From: Notamacropus eugenii
Lineage: Eukaryota; Chordata; Mammalia; Diprotodontia; Macropodidae
Assembly (NCBI RefSeq): GCF_028372415.1
Contig: NC_092878.1
Span: 67,039,830-67,103,829 of the forward strand
Direction of reading: 5' to 3'
Length of the DNA stretch: 64,000 bases
In this document: one piece after another, positions 35,105-46,995 of the stretch
Layout of the letters: every line of letters starts with the position of its first letter
Position numbering within the stretch: position 1 is the first letter of the stretch
Notes under the pieces: model-generated
What the model was told of the DNA's origin: nothing
The model's database searches: none
Seen by the model: the letters and a program-made list of their open reading frames with translations, nothing else
Translations under genes and position numbers: made by a program

Positions 35105-38100
35105 TTTAATGTTTTCAAAATTTTATTATTTATTTTAGACATTCTTTTCTTTTTAAAATTTGAGTTTCAAATTGTCATCTTCCCTTTCACCACTCGCTAC
35201 ACACTGATAAAGCAAGTAAAATGCTATCAGTTATACATCTGTAATCATGCAAAACATATTTCCAGATAAGACATATCATACAAACATTAAAAGCAAAAAA
35301 AAAGAGAGTGAGAGACAATTATCACTTTGTACTCAAGAGTTCATTAGTTTTCTCTCTGGAGGTAGACAGCATTTTTTTTTCAACATGAGTCCTTTGTAAA
35401 TGTCTTGCCTCATTGTATAATTCAGAGTAGCCAAGTTTTTCCTACTTCATCATTACAACATTGTTAGTATGCCTTTGGGCATGGTTACAAATTGTTCTCC
35501 AGAATGATTGGACTAGTTCACAGTTCAAACAAGTGTTTGTCACATCACCTATTTTTCCCTCATTTTAAACATTTGTAATTTTTGATAGGTGTGAGAGGTG
35601 GTATCTCAGAGTTGTTTTAATTTGTCTTTCTCTAATCTAGAATGATTAAGAGTATTTTTTCCATATGACTTCACATAGCCTTGATTTTGTCTTCTGAAAA
35701 GTGCCTGTTCATATCCTTTGATCAGCTGGGGAATAGTTCTTATTCTTATAAATATGACTCAGTTCCCAAAATATTTTAGAAATGAGGCTTTTATGAGAGA
35801 AACTGGCTGTAATTCTTTTGATATTATTTCATTTCTATGGTATCTTTTAGCAAAAGGTAGTTTCCCTAATTATCTCTTTTGATTAGGTCTTTTGCTTTGT
35901 CTGAGATCATGATTGCTACCCCTACCTTTTTTACTTCGCTGAAGAATAGTGAATTCTATTCCAGCCCCTTATTTTGACTCTATGTCTGTTTCTTTTTGTT
36001 TTGTGTGTCTCTTGTAAGTAACATTGCTTCCATTTTATTGGTGAGCTCATTACATTTACATTTACAATAATGATTACTGTTTATTTCATTTCATCCTATT
36101 TTGTTATTTATCCTTCTCTGTCTCTTTTTATGCTGTCCTTCCTCAAGTATGTTTTGCTTTCGACCACTGCCTCTCTTAATTTGCTCTCTCTTTTATCATT
36201 CCCTCCCTAATATTTTCCTCTTTGTTTCCTATTTCTTTACTGGGTGAGATAGATTTCTATACTCAACTGATTCTGTGTGCATGCATGTGTGTGTGTGTGT
36301 GTGTATGTGTGTGCACATGATCACATGTGTCCATGAATGTGTATTCTTCCCTCTTTGAACTGGTTCCAATGAGATTGAGTTTCAAGCATTAGGTATCCCC
36401 CTCATCTTCCCCTTTAATAAAAACTGTTCCTCGTGTTCTTCTTTTATGTGAGAAAATTTCCCCATTCTTCCTCTCTCTTCCTTCTCCCAGTGCATCTGTC
36501 TTTCTTGCCCCTTAATTCTTTTTTGAGATCATCCTAAAGTAATCAGATCACACTCATGACCTCTGTCCATTAGTCTCCTTCTAACTACCTTAATAATGAC
36601 AAAGTACTTAGGAGTTACATGTGTAATATTACCATACGTAAATGTAAACAATTTAAACTTATTGAGTCCCTTATAATTTCTCTTTCATAATTACCTTTTT
36701 ATGTTTTCTTGAATCTTCTGTTTGAATGTCAAATTTTTTGTTTATCTCTAATCTTTCCATCAGGAAGACTTGAAAGTCCTCTATATTATTAATATATTTT
36801 TTTCCCCTAAAGGATTCTTCAAGTTTTCTGCATAGGCTGTTCTTGGTTTTAATACTGGCTTATTTTTCTTCTGTAATATCATTTTCCAAGCTCTCTGTTC
36901 CTTTATTGTAGAAACTATTAAATCTTCTGTGATTCTGTTTATAGTTCCATAGAATTTGAATGTTTTCTTTCTGATTGCAATATTTTCTCCTTGATCTGGA
37001 AGGTCTGGAATTTGGCTATGACGTTCATGAGAGTTTCTATATTGGGATCTCTTTCAGGAGATGATTGGTGGATTCTTTCCATTTTTATTTTAGATTATGT
37101 ATCTAAGATATCAGGGTAGTTTTCCTCGATAATATTTTTAAATATGATGCCTGGGCTTTTTTTTATAATGACTTTCAGTTAGTTCAATAATTCTTAAATT
37201 ATCTCTTCTTGATCTATTTTACAGATCAGTTGTTTTTCCAATGAGATAGTTTATGTTTCCTCCTATTTCTCATTCTTTTGATGTTGTGTTAATGGAATCA
37301 TCACCTGATTTGAATTTTTATGTATTATTTTCTTCAGCTTTTCTTTCTTTTTTTTTTTTTACCACATTTTCCATTTGGCCAATTCTATTATTTAAGGTGT
37401 TCTTCTCTGCAGTGAAGTTTTGCCTCCCCTCTTTTACCAATTCAGTTAATTCTGTCTGTTAAGGTAATATTTTCATCAGCATTTTTGTGACTCTTTTACA
37501 AAGTTACTAATTATTTTTTTCTTAATTTTTTTTACACCACTCTCATTTCTTTTCCCAATTTTTCCTCTACTACTCTTATTTTTTCTTTAACTCTTCCAGG
37601 AATTCTTTACTGGGCTTGAGTTCAATTAGCACTGTTTCATTCTTTGCTTGCAGCTGTTTTCACGTTGCTATCTTCTCTGTTTATGTCTTGCTGTTCCCTA
37701 CCACCATAGCAGCTTTTTATGTTGTGGTATTGTTGTTGCTTTTTCATTTTCCAGCTCATTTTTTGATTTTTAATTTTATGTTAAAATTGGGCTTTGTTCA
37801 CCTGGGAGTGGGGAAGGGCACTGTTTCAAGCTTCAAACTTTTTTGTGCTCTTGTTTTCAGAACAATTCTGGGGCTCTGCAAGTTTTTGGTGATGTGCTTA
37901 CTGCTCTGTGGATCTTTTCTTTACCCAGAAAGGGCCTCTGCTCCCCTGTAGTGACTAGTGCCTAGTGCCCCTCTTGGCCCTGGGACTGTGACCAAATTCC
38001 CTGTTTCCCTGTAGCTAAAATTACTAGTTATCTTCTCTGCCTTGGAACTGTTTCCAGGGTCCCTCCTCCCTTGTGACCTATTATGTGTGTTTTCCATCTT

Positions 38101-38500
38101 GGAACTATGACTTAGAACTGCATATGGGCAATAGAGTTGCCAAATCAATGTCAGCTACAGTGCCACAAGTTCCCCTGTAATCTCCTTCTGGCCAGTTTTT
38201 TGACCATATTGCAGTTTCTGGGCAGACAGCTCCAGAAGCTGCTGCTTCTGTCACTACCACCTCCAAAATCCACCACTACTATTCTTGCTGCACTCTGGGC
38301 AGGCCCCCATGTTAGTATCACAAACCTCTTCTGTGACCTTCAGAGTTGTCATAAGCTGGAAAATGTCTGCTTGTGACCCTTTGTTGGCTCTGCTACTCCA
38401 AAATTAGATTTAAAAAGTTATTGTAGGGTTGTTTGGAGGGGAATGTGGAGAGAGTTCAGCTGGGTTGCTCCTTGTGCCCCTCTATCTTGCCTCTGCCCTT
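35105..38500 (-). mobile_element. LINE-1 with internal ORF2 deletion, antisense
   Basis: Both ends are recognisable. Left: L1 3' UTR and ORF2 C-terminus (35105-35830, e.g. 'catatcctttgatcagctgg', 'tattttagaaatgaggcttt'). By 35870-36130 the text is already the endonuclease N-terminal region ('ttgctttgtctgagatcatg', 'tctgtttctttttgttttgt'). Then come the inter-ORF region and ORF1 C-terminal domain (minus strand at about 36930-37110 reads VIAKFQTFQIKEKI, matching the L1 ORF1 RNA-binding region), then a 5' UTR ending at about 38500. The whole RT and most of the endonuclease are gone. All frames are broken. Confidence 0.7.
36279..36330. repeat. (GT)n microsatellite
   Basis: GT-rich tract within the inter-ORF part of the L1. 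Confidence 0.8.
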
Positions 38501-38524
38501 TCTTTAATCCAGGGGTGTGTAACA

Positions 38525-40218
38525 CTTTTTATTCAATTTAAGAAACCTTTACTATATGCCTACAAGGTGAAAGGCAGAGAGTATACAAAGAAAACAATAA
38601 TCTTCAGGTAAATATAATATATGCATATACAAGTCACTACAAGTTAATTTGAAGAGGGAGAAGAAGTTAACAACTGGGACAATCAGAAAATATTTAATTT
38701 AGGAGGTAACACTTTAGAGGAGCATTGAGGGAAATTAGTGATTCTAAGTCATAGGGATGAGGAGTGCATTCCAGACACCTGTGCATAGACATGGAAAATG
38801 TGAAGTAGTTTGCCAAATATGGAGAATTCTTAGTAGGAAAGTTTGGCTATAATGTCAGTAGCGCAGAGTGCTTGAAAGAGGCTCTTAAGGAATAGTTCTA
38901 GGTAAGCTAGTCCTAGATTGTGAGAAAGTTTAAACACCAAACAGAGTAATTATTTTTTAATCCTTGAGAGAAAAGGAGAGCTTTGAAGATTCTTGAGCAA
39001 GAGAATAATATGATATTTATTTTAGGGTTATTAAATTGACAAGTGTATGGAGGTTCTTTTGGGGATGGGTAGAAGCAGGGAGACCAAATAAGAAGTTATT
39101 GAAATGTACAGACCAAAAAATCTGAAGTAAGTTAGTACAGTGTCATTTAAAAGTAGGCAGATGTAATAGTGGTGGAAGCATAATCCATAAATCTAATAAG
39201 CTATTTGGACACAGAAGGGTAAGTTAAAGAGAAGAGTAAATGCTGATTGTGGGGTTGTAAAACTGGCTGACTGAAAGGACAAGGACACCTTTCACAGAAA
39301 TAAGGAAGTTTGGAGGAAGAGTAGATTTAGGGGAGAAGTTAAAGATTTTTATTTGAATATATTGAGTTTGAAATGCTAATGGAACATAAGAATGAATATC
39401 TCTAGCAGATAGTTGGGGTTATGAGACAAAAGTTCAGAAGAGATATTCATTTAGAAGATGTAGACTTGCCAATTATTTTCATAGTGTTGATAATTGAACC
39501 CATATGGGTTAATAATATCATTTAGAGAACAAGTGGTTATATAAAGAGAAGACAGTACAACAGAGATGTTTTAAGTAGGAATCTCAGGAAACACTAATCA
39601 GTAAGGGAACAGGACAAGGACAGTAATGATCATGCAAATGAAACTGAGAAGAAATAGGCAAACAGAAAGTGAACATGGAGAAAACGCTGTCATGGAAGTT
39701 AAGGCAGAGAATATCTAAAGCAGCAGATAATTGATAATAAGGGCCAAAACAGGATAATGAATTAGCAAAGACTGTCAGATTTACTAGTAAACAGGAGACC
39801 ACAACATTGAAGACAGCAGCTTTAGTCAAGTGGTCTAGTCAGAAATGAGTTGAAAATCATTAAGAAGTGAGTGTAAGGTAAAGACATGGAAGCAGCAAGT
39901 AGAGATAATTCCTGCTAAGAGTTTGTCTGCATAAGAGAGAATAGAACTGAAATGATGAATTAAAACTAAGATGGTAAGGTCAAGGAATGATGTTTTTGTT
40001 AGGATATGGAAAATATAAACTTTTTGTAGGCTTCTAATAGGAAGAATAAATAGAAAATGAGAGACTGGATATTATAGAGAGGTTGTGATTGATGGTGTAG
40101 GCTCTCAGGAAATACATGAGATGATCAGATCAGTGGCATAATTGGGTGAGTTTTCAAGGAGAAAGTTCCATATCCTGGCAAGGAGAAAATCACTTCATCC
40201 TCATAGATAAGCAAAGGA

Positions 40219-40291
<73 letters not shown>

Positions 40292-40510
40292 GAATATGCA
40301 GAGTTTTCATAAGCTGAGTACTGCATAAGAGGGAACTCATTGAAGATGTAGAGTATTTTTCAGTGAGGAACCACATTCCTTTAATAGGAGGGAAGAAGAA
40401 AGTAATGGTAAAGGAAGCCTGAGGAAAGAGGAGGATATTTGGAATAGATGCTTTCAGATGTGTGAAAGACCATCGACAGGAAAGACTGTAAGGATTGCCA
40501 TGCAACAGTA
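38525..40510 (-). mobile_element. Long L2 LINE, antisense
   Basis: The longest L2 here. Plus-strand blocks in order: 'aacctttactatatgcctac' (3' end), 'gaggagtgcattccagacac', 'tttaaacaccaaacagagta', 'ggtagaagcagggagaccaa', 'tattgagtttgaaatgctaa', 'tagtgttgataattgaaccc' and 'aagagtttgtctgcataaga'. It spans the ORF2 RT and C-terminal region, without an intact frame. A (GA)n tract (40219-40286) expanded inside it. Confidence 0.65.
40219..40286. repeat. (GA)n microsatellite in L2
   Basis: About 68 bp GA tract with one AAAG interruption. Confidence 0.95.
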
Positions 40511-40639
40511 AGTATCCAGGTGTTATTAGATAATATAGTTTGCAGTGTTCCCAATCAGAGAAAGTGGCCCAGGTTTTTTTTATCAATATATACACAAGAT
40601 GGGTGTAAGAGTCAATTACTAAGTACAAACAAAACTATT

Positions 40640-40855
40640 GCAAGAGCTGATCTCATTTGGGCCTTTGCAAAGATACTGGAATATTTTGCCATTTCCATCT
40701 TCAGTTCATTTCAAAGATAAGGAAACTTAGGCAAACAGGGTTAAGTGACCTGCCCAGGGTCACACATCTATTAAGTGTCTCAGACCAGATCTAAACTCAG
40801 GTCTTTCCACTCCTGATTTAAACTCAGGTCTATCATCTAACTATCCAAGTGATTA
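40640..40855 (-). mobile_element. Mar1-type CORE-SINE, antisense
   Basis: Complement blocks: 'ctttgcaaagatactggaat', 'attttgccatttccatcttc', 'ggaaacttaggcaaacaggg', 'gtgacctgcccagggtcaca' and 'aaactcaggtctttccactc'. The last block is partly duplicated ('taaactcaggtct' twice). Confidence 0.8.
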
Positions 40856-41167
40856 ATAAAAATAGAAGCAAAATGACTAGAAAAGAATGAAAAGACAAAA
40901 TAATTTAGGAGAGGGTCATAAGAAATTTAGCTTTTTCCAAAGAAAGAACTTGCAGATGCTATTGTTAGGTTATTTTGAGAGATTTTTCAAGATCTCTGAG
41001 AATAGAAGGATTGGTACAGACCTAGGACTAAAATCTAGTTATCAGCCCAGATTCAATTGTAGATATCTACATAAACTAAAATCTCAAGGGTTTTGATGGC
41101 ATGTCCTCATGGCTCACTTGAAAGTAGGCTCCCTAGCCTCCTCTATGGAGGGAGACACAGTGAGAGT
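40856..41167. other. Unassigned stretch
   Basis: No recognised repeat or gene. Confidence 0.4.
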
Positions 41168-41573
41168 CACTCTATGCATTTTGTGTATGTGCATACACAC
41201 ACAGACATATATATACACACATACATATATATATACATGTATATATGCACACATACATGCATACACACACATAGTTATATGTAACCCCCATCAGTAATGT
41301 AAAGTGGTTTATATTCACTCTATGCATTTTGTGTATATGCACACACACATATACACACACATACATATATATATATGTGTATATGCACACACATATATAC
41401 ACATATACATATATATACATATGCATATATGCACACATACATATATATGTGTATATGCACACACACATATATATATACACATACATATATATACATATGC
41501 ATATTTGCACACATACATGCATACACACACATAGTTATATATAAACCCCATCAGTAATGTAAAGTGGTTTATA
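41168..41573. repeat. Tandem duplication of a CATA/CA microsatellite block
   Basis: Two head-to-tail units. Unit 1 (41168-41315) and unit 2 (41316-41573) each begin 'cactctatgcattttgtgta', contain a CA/CATA tract, and end 'catcagtaatgtaaagtggt'. The flanks are near-identical, but the internal tracts differ in length (units 148 and 258 bp). All Tyr/Ile/Cys/His frames on both strands here are artefacts. Confidence 0.9.
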
Positions 41574-43115
41574 AACTTTAAGACTCTTTATAGATTCTAT
41601 TATTCTTGGAATTGAATTTAAATGAACAGACTAGATCAACAACCTATTCCTGGTAATTTTGTATTATAAATAAAGGTCAATTCAACCAAAATTCAAATTC
41701 CATTTGGGGATTAGAGACAATGATCCTCACATACTAGATAATGGATATCCTCTATTTAAAAAAAAGATATAGTTTTGTATATGATAGGCAAATATAGAAT
41801 CCAGGTTTGTACCTAAAATGAAATAGAAAGAAATAAGAGGAAACATAAGCTAAAGAGAATGATGAAAAAGAATAAAAATTTAACGAAGATAGGGCAATTG
41901 AGAGAGACACTAACTTTAATATTATCTTTCCTTTTTCTTGGCTTTGAAATTAAATTTGAGAGTTGGTGGTACTTCTGATAACCTCAGCTTGGTCTATGCT
42001 GGTCATTAACTATGGATATTTCACACAAGAGAATTGGTATATTAAAGTACTTTGAAATTGCTTTTATCAATTAACTCCCTTATACATCAGCTCTGCATAG
42101 TTTATTAAACTGTTATGGGAATGTATAAATAAAATGAGAAGATATTTGCTGAATGAGATTAGATTTGAAATAAACAAAGATAACAAATATAACTTAAAAA
42201 ATTAAGATTTGTATTTCCTCCGTTTTATTTAAATTGCATTAGCTTCCAAAAGACAATAACTATTGTGATTCTATTGGAAAAACTATCTTTCCTAGTTCTC
42301 TTTTTTCCTATACCGTTAAAAAAAAGACAAATTAAAATCTACTGAGACTTTTCCTACCTGATGACCTAACAATCATCTATCATAGTCTGTGAAGCAGAAC
42401 CAAATTCTTTAATGGCATCTCCGCCTTCCCTCTTCTCCTAGAACTTGTCCCCCAATCTGACAAATAGTTTCCTTTATGAAAAAATTGGTGTCAAATCTCT
42501 TAGCTCACATAAACTGATATTTCTTGCTTCTTTGGTTCGTTTAATACCTCTCAAGAGTCCAGATTCTAACCTGAGGACATACTGGGAAATAACTTTGTCT
42601 CCCAAGGCTTGACTTACAAAGTTATTTAATTCTCTTTTGTGTCCTTGGCTGCCATTTATTCATTTTGGCCAAGAGTGCATTCTGGACTGAAGTCTGACTG
42701 GCACACTTCCCATTTAGTGCCACACAGACTTGGTTCACAAAGTAATTTTAAAAAACAGGAAATTTAGAGAGAAAAAATAAACCACGCTTGGCTTTTTATA
42801 TCAAACAAGAAACAAATAAACAACACCAAACTTTTAACTGATTGAAAATTTTATTTTTTGTGGGTAATTTTTGTTTTATTGTTTGGAAATAGCCAGAATG
42901 TAGCCTCCATTATATTTGGGTGCTATGGCCATATTGGGGACTGCAAGTTCGCTTTTTACAAATTCATTTTTTCAGAGAGATTTTTATTTTTGAAATCAGT
43001 CTTCTCACTAGTGATCAGGTTTAGGAGTATGTTTATCATTTCTCACTCTTTAAAAATTCAAAAGTTTCAAATAAATATTCCTTGAATTGAGTTGTTAATC
43101 TTTTATGAGTATATA
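41574..43115. other. Repeat-poor unassigned stretch
   Basis: About 1.5 kb without an identified transposon. The part from about 42350 to 42760 is compositionally even and has no repeat signatures. Confidence 0.45.
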
Positions 43116-43204
43116 CAGCATGTCCCAAAACTCTTTATGCCATTTTAAGCACTCTAGCAAGATTAAAAACCTTAAAACAGAATCAATATTTTTGGGACAT
43201 CTTC
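43116..43204. mobile_element. Mariner-type miniature inverted-repeat element
   Basis: An 89-bp element flanked by TA on both sides (43114-43115 and 43205-43206). The left end 'cagcatgtcccaaaactctt' pairs imperfectly with the reverse complement of the right end, 'gaagatgtcccaaaaatatt'. Pairing extends over about 35 bases per arm to the 'ttttaag' blocks around a short loop. Terminal tgtcccaaaa motifs and TA target choice are typical of mariner-derived elements. It encodes nothing. Confidence 0.75.
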
Positions 43205-43206
43205 TA

Positions 43207-44064
43207 TTTCAATGAAAATTTTCCTCAGTTCGAAAGTAAAATGGCAGTAAATTTCAGCCCAACTTCATAATTATGATGGACATTTATGCTCAGAGAAATA
43301 GCAAGAAAAGAAATGGCTTCAAAAGTCTCTCCTTGGGATAAAGAGAAAAATAAATAGAAGAGGTTCCAAGTGGCTGGTAACGGCCATAAGCTTAAGGCTG
43401 TCTCATGGATAACAGCTGTGAATGACAAAGGTTTCAGGAAATTGGAAAATTCAGTTAGTTGAGATTCATATGATGAGAAAATAGTTACACTAAAACCTCT
43501 CTGGTTCAACCTCCCAGATGAGGAAACTGCCTTTCTTTCACCTATAAATGAAGAGAACAAATGAAAAAAGTCCAAAATGAAAAATGACCAAAGCCCTAAG
43601 CCCATTTCTGAGCAGAAGACGAGGTGGCCCTTAGGCTCTCTCCCTTTACAATAGGATATTATTTGTTGTGAGTGAAGGATTCTTTCACTATAGATATGCC
43701 AAAAAGAGACTGACTGTGCTTTATTTAGGTACCTTAAAAGGCATTGACAGTTCTGGTTGATTATGCAGCCAATGGAAAAAGGTTGCTCCCAACAATATGG
43801 CAGGTCAATGCAAAATGTCCATGCATATTATAGTTCTCCTGTTTCTTAGGAACAGGTGTTAATGTCTCCTAAGTTGGTACTCTAGGTGTGAACCAAACTC
43901 TGTTGCAAATGGTGACACCTCATTTAGGTGATTAAAATGACTAAGACACTAATACATCAACCAGCCACACCAAACAGGCAATTAGCCATAAGTTTTATCC
44001 ATAAGAGCTGCAAATGAGAATAAAAGAAATATGGAGGAGCTGACTTTCAGAAATGAAAGGGAGT
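43207..44064. other. Unassigned stretch
   Basis: No family recognised. The 126-codon minus frame (43225-43605) has no recognisable domain or repeat explanation and is treated as chance. Confidence 0.35.
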
Positions 44065-44311
44065 AAAGCTTACTTCATAATGACTCTCAAATTTAGTGTT
44101 TATTTTTCTAATAGTGCCAAACAATAGCTATATATATGTGTAAAATTCAGTTTGGTTTCTTTACTAGTGGAAAAAGTGAAAGGCCTAAAGAAATATCCCA
44201 GGTTAGGAGGGAAAATGTAGCATTCATGGAAAGAATGGAAGAAAACATTTAAAGAAAAAATAAAGATTAAAATGGAAATGAAGAGGCAAAAGGTGTTAAT
44301 AACCACTGTTG
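44065..44311 (+). repeat. Direct repeat copy 1, unidentified family
   Basis: Shares 'aaagcttacttca', 'aattcagtttggtttcttta', 'gtggaaaaagtgaaagg', 'caggttaggagg' and 'ggtgttaataaccact' in the same order and spacing with 45917-46155, at roughly 85% identity by eye. I cannot name the family. Without TG...CA ends or TSDs, an LTR identity is not supported. Confidence 0.75.
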
Positions 44312-45224
44312 GTATGCTAGAAGATGGATGGACATTACACAGAAAACCAAGGAAAGAATAAGGGTCACTGAAAATTTGGACTGTAGAATAAGTTTAGGTC
44401 TCTTCTTGTGGAGAGTTAGCTGGGTACCCTCATGAAGAAGAAGCTTTTTTTCCTCCCTCTCTCTCAAGAATGATGATGTGTATACTAAGGAATTCATTTA
44501 GGACTGCTCAGAGGAAGAAGAAAAGATGTGAAGGGACCAGTGACTCCCTGTTTCAGAATACTGAGACAATCATTTGTCAAAATGACATGAATGGTAGAAG
44601 GTGTTTACAGATGTAGGAATTACTAAAAATGCTTGAAAGATTTAGCAGAACTGAATACAATTACAGATTCATTATTATTTAGGAGGACTCAAAATGATAC
44701 TAGCAGATGGAATCAAGAAATCTTTGCTAGAGGTCATGAAATCCTGGGCCAGAAACTGAGGATCTTAGGGCCAGAGGAAGAGCTTTTATCGCTGCTGATT
44801 ACTGAATATTGGAGACTCAAAAGAGAAGCAGATTAGAGAAATAAAAGCTGGTTAAAATCATATCTGAGAACAGGATTTATGTTGCTAGATGATGCATTAA
44901 AATAAAAGGCTGATAGTATAAACCTAACAAGGGCCAATAAAAAAGATCTATTTGTCCAGAGTCCTGTGAGTCTAGCCAAGAGGGCTTTAAAATGAAAATG
45001 GAAGTAGAAAGAGAGAACTACTCAAATATCTCAGAAAAGCCAGATATGATAGAGAAGGTACAAACAGGGAGAAAAATTATTCTGAAGGAATAATAATAAC
45101 TTATAGGAACTAATTTATATGAAAAGAACAAACAAAACAAAGGCAGAAGCAATAATAAAACAGGGTATCAAATATCTATACAGAAATGTACAAGATATGA
45201 GTAAAAAATAGAAAAAAACCCAAA

Positions 45225-45420
45225 GTAGTGAGAGATCTTAACATAGAGAAGCAAATTTCATCTCATATGTATCACTAGGTTTTGTGGAATGATACTCATG
45301 ACTAGAATGTCATCGGAAAAGGTATAAACAAGAAACTCCAGATCAGTTCAAAAGAAAAGTAACATCCAAAAATGTAGATGTTAGGAATGAATATAGGTGA
45401 GAATTAAAGCTGTCCGTACA
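45225..45420 (+). mobile_element. Possible CR1/L3-type endonuclease remnant
   Basis: 'ggaatgatactcatgactag' then 'aatgtcatcggaaaaggtat' and 'gttaggaatgaatatag' resemble the CR1-clade endonuclease stretch that reads WDDTHDWN...GYK...YVRNEY in intact elements. Frames are broken and the match was made by eye, so it is tentative. Confidence 0.35.
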
Positions 45421-45674
45421 AAATTAAAAATAAAAAAGTTCATGATTGGGGGAAAATGAACTAATGTTGAGAATCTTTATAGACAAATGAGGAGTTCACA
45501 GATATGTAACCAAAAAATACTAAAATAGGATAAAATATATCAGAGGAGAAACAAATTGCTACAACACTAAACTAATAGATAAACGAGGTAAAAATCAAAT
45601 TAAATGGTCTTGAACACAGGATGTACACGGCTAGGTAGATGGATGGCTAGATAGGGGATGGATAGACGATAAAT

Positions 45675-45830
45675 AATCGAGCATTTATTAGCACCCTACT
45701 ATATTCCAGGACTTGTGCTAAGCTCTAACATACTAGCAATCAAGATGGTCTCTAGCCACATGGAGCTAAGATTCTAATGAGAAAGAATGGTACATATAAA
45801 AAGGAGCCAAAAGGGAGGAGAGAAAGGTAT
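45675..45830 (-). mobile_element. L2 3' end, antisense
   Basis: 'gagcatttattagcacccta', 'tatattccaggacttgtgct' and 'atggagctaagattctaatg' are the L2 3' complement. Confidence 0.7.
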
Positions 45831-45916
45831 AAAGTTACAAGATGTGGAGACTGCTGGGAAAACATACAGAGACTAAATTATGGCAAGACAAAATGAAAGG
45901 TCCCTTTTCAGAGAGC

Positions 45917-46155
45917 AAAGCTTACTTCACAATAACTCTCAAATTTAGTATTTATGCTCTAATAGTGAGAAATGATAGCTATGTACGTGCAAAATTCAGT
46001 TTGGTTTCTTTACAAGTGGAAAAAGTGAAAGGTCTAAAGAAATGTCTCAGGTTAGGAGGAAAAATGTAGCATTTATGGAAAGAATGAAAGAAAGCATTTA
46101 AAGAAAAAAAGGCTAAAATGGAAATAAGAGGAAAAAGGTGTTAATAACCACTATT
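45917..46155 (+). repeat. Direct repeat copy 2, unidentified family
   Basis: Second copy of the 44065-44311 repeat in the same orientation, start to start 1852 bp apart. It lacks about 8 bp relative to copy 1, through small gaps. Confidence 0.75.
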
Positions 46156-46770
46156 GATTGTTGGTAGTGTCCCAAGGGTAAAGTCCAAGGTTATGAAAGA
46201 AGCAAATAAGCATGGTGGTCAGCATAAAATGGCAATGGCTAGGAAGTGGAACAGAAAATCCTATTATAATTCCTCTAGTAGTAGGTGACAAATAATTTAC
46301 CGCAATGCTGGAAATACTATGGGCAAACTGTTAGACTTCGATGAAAATAGATAGCAAAGCATCAATAGAATCATTACCAACTTCCCCCCACCCCCAGCAA
46401 ACAAACAAACTCTCAGTATGAATAGTGTTAAATTTAATGAAAAACAACACATTTCAAATGACTAGAAGAAAAGGAAATTTAAATAACAAAGCAGAAATTA
46501 CAGAATGGAGTTGCCTTATATATTCTATAAAACAAAGGATCTTAGGTTTCAACGCAAAATGATGTCCTAAACCTAATAAAAAATGAAAAAAAGGATGATT
46601 GTTCAACAAAAGAGAATAATGTGAGATTTCCTGAAAAAAAATGTAAATAAAGTATTAGACTTGCAAACAAGGCAAGTGATAAAAGCAACAACATCAAAAC
46701 AAAGGGATGGTAAGAAAGTACTATTATCAATGAGAGAATAACAGCTAATGAAATAAATTATTTTTGAGTA
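46156..46770. other. Unassigned A-rich stretch
   Basis: No family recognised. The composition resembles decayed transposon sequence. Confidence 0.35.
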
Positions 46771-46891
46771 GGGAGAGGAGGGAGGGAGGGAGAGAGTGAG
46801 GAAGGGAGGGAAAAAGAGAGTGAGAGAGAAAGAGAGAGAGAGAGAGAAGAAAAACAGAGGAGAGAAGAGAGAGAAGGGTGAGTGAAGAGAG

Positions 46892-46922
<31 letters not shown>

Positions 46923-46995
46923 CAGAGACAGGCAGACAGATAGACAGAGATAGAACCAGACAGAGACAGGAACAAAGAGACAGGAAAGGAAACTC
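46771..46995. repeat. Purine-rich GA/GGGA/CAGA tract
   Basis: About 220 bp of imperfect GA-, GGGA- and CAGA-type repeats, nearly pure purine on the plus strand. It makes artefactual Leu-Ser frames on minus. Confidence 0.9.

Larger units (their letters stand above)
44312..45916. other. Interval between direct repeats
   Basis: A-rich text of unknown origin, plus a possible CR1-like patch at 45225-45420 and an L2 end at 45675-45830. It has no retroviral gene signatures. Confidence 0.4.

Noticed and set aside
43225..43605. 126-codon minus frame
   Set aside because: No domain, no repeat match I can name and no gene context. Most likely chance.
44065..46155. Direct repeats as LTRs of a small retrovirus
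   Set aside because: No TG...CA ends, no TSD, no primer-binding or polypurine site and no retroviral protein motif seen between them. Kept only as an unidentified repeat pair.
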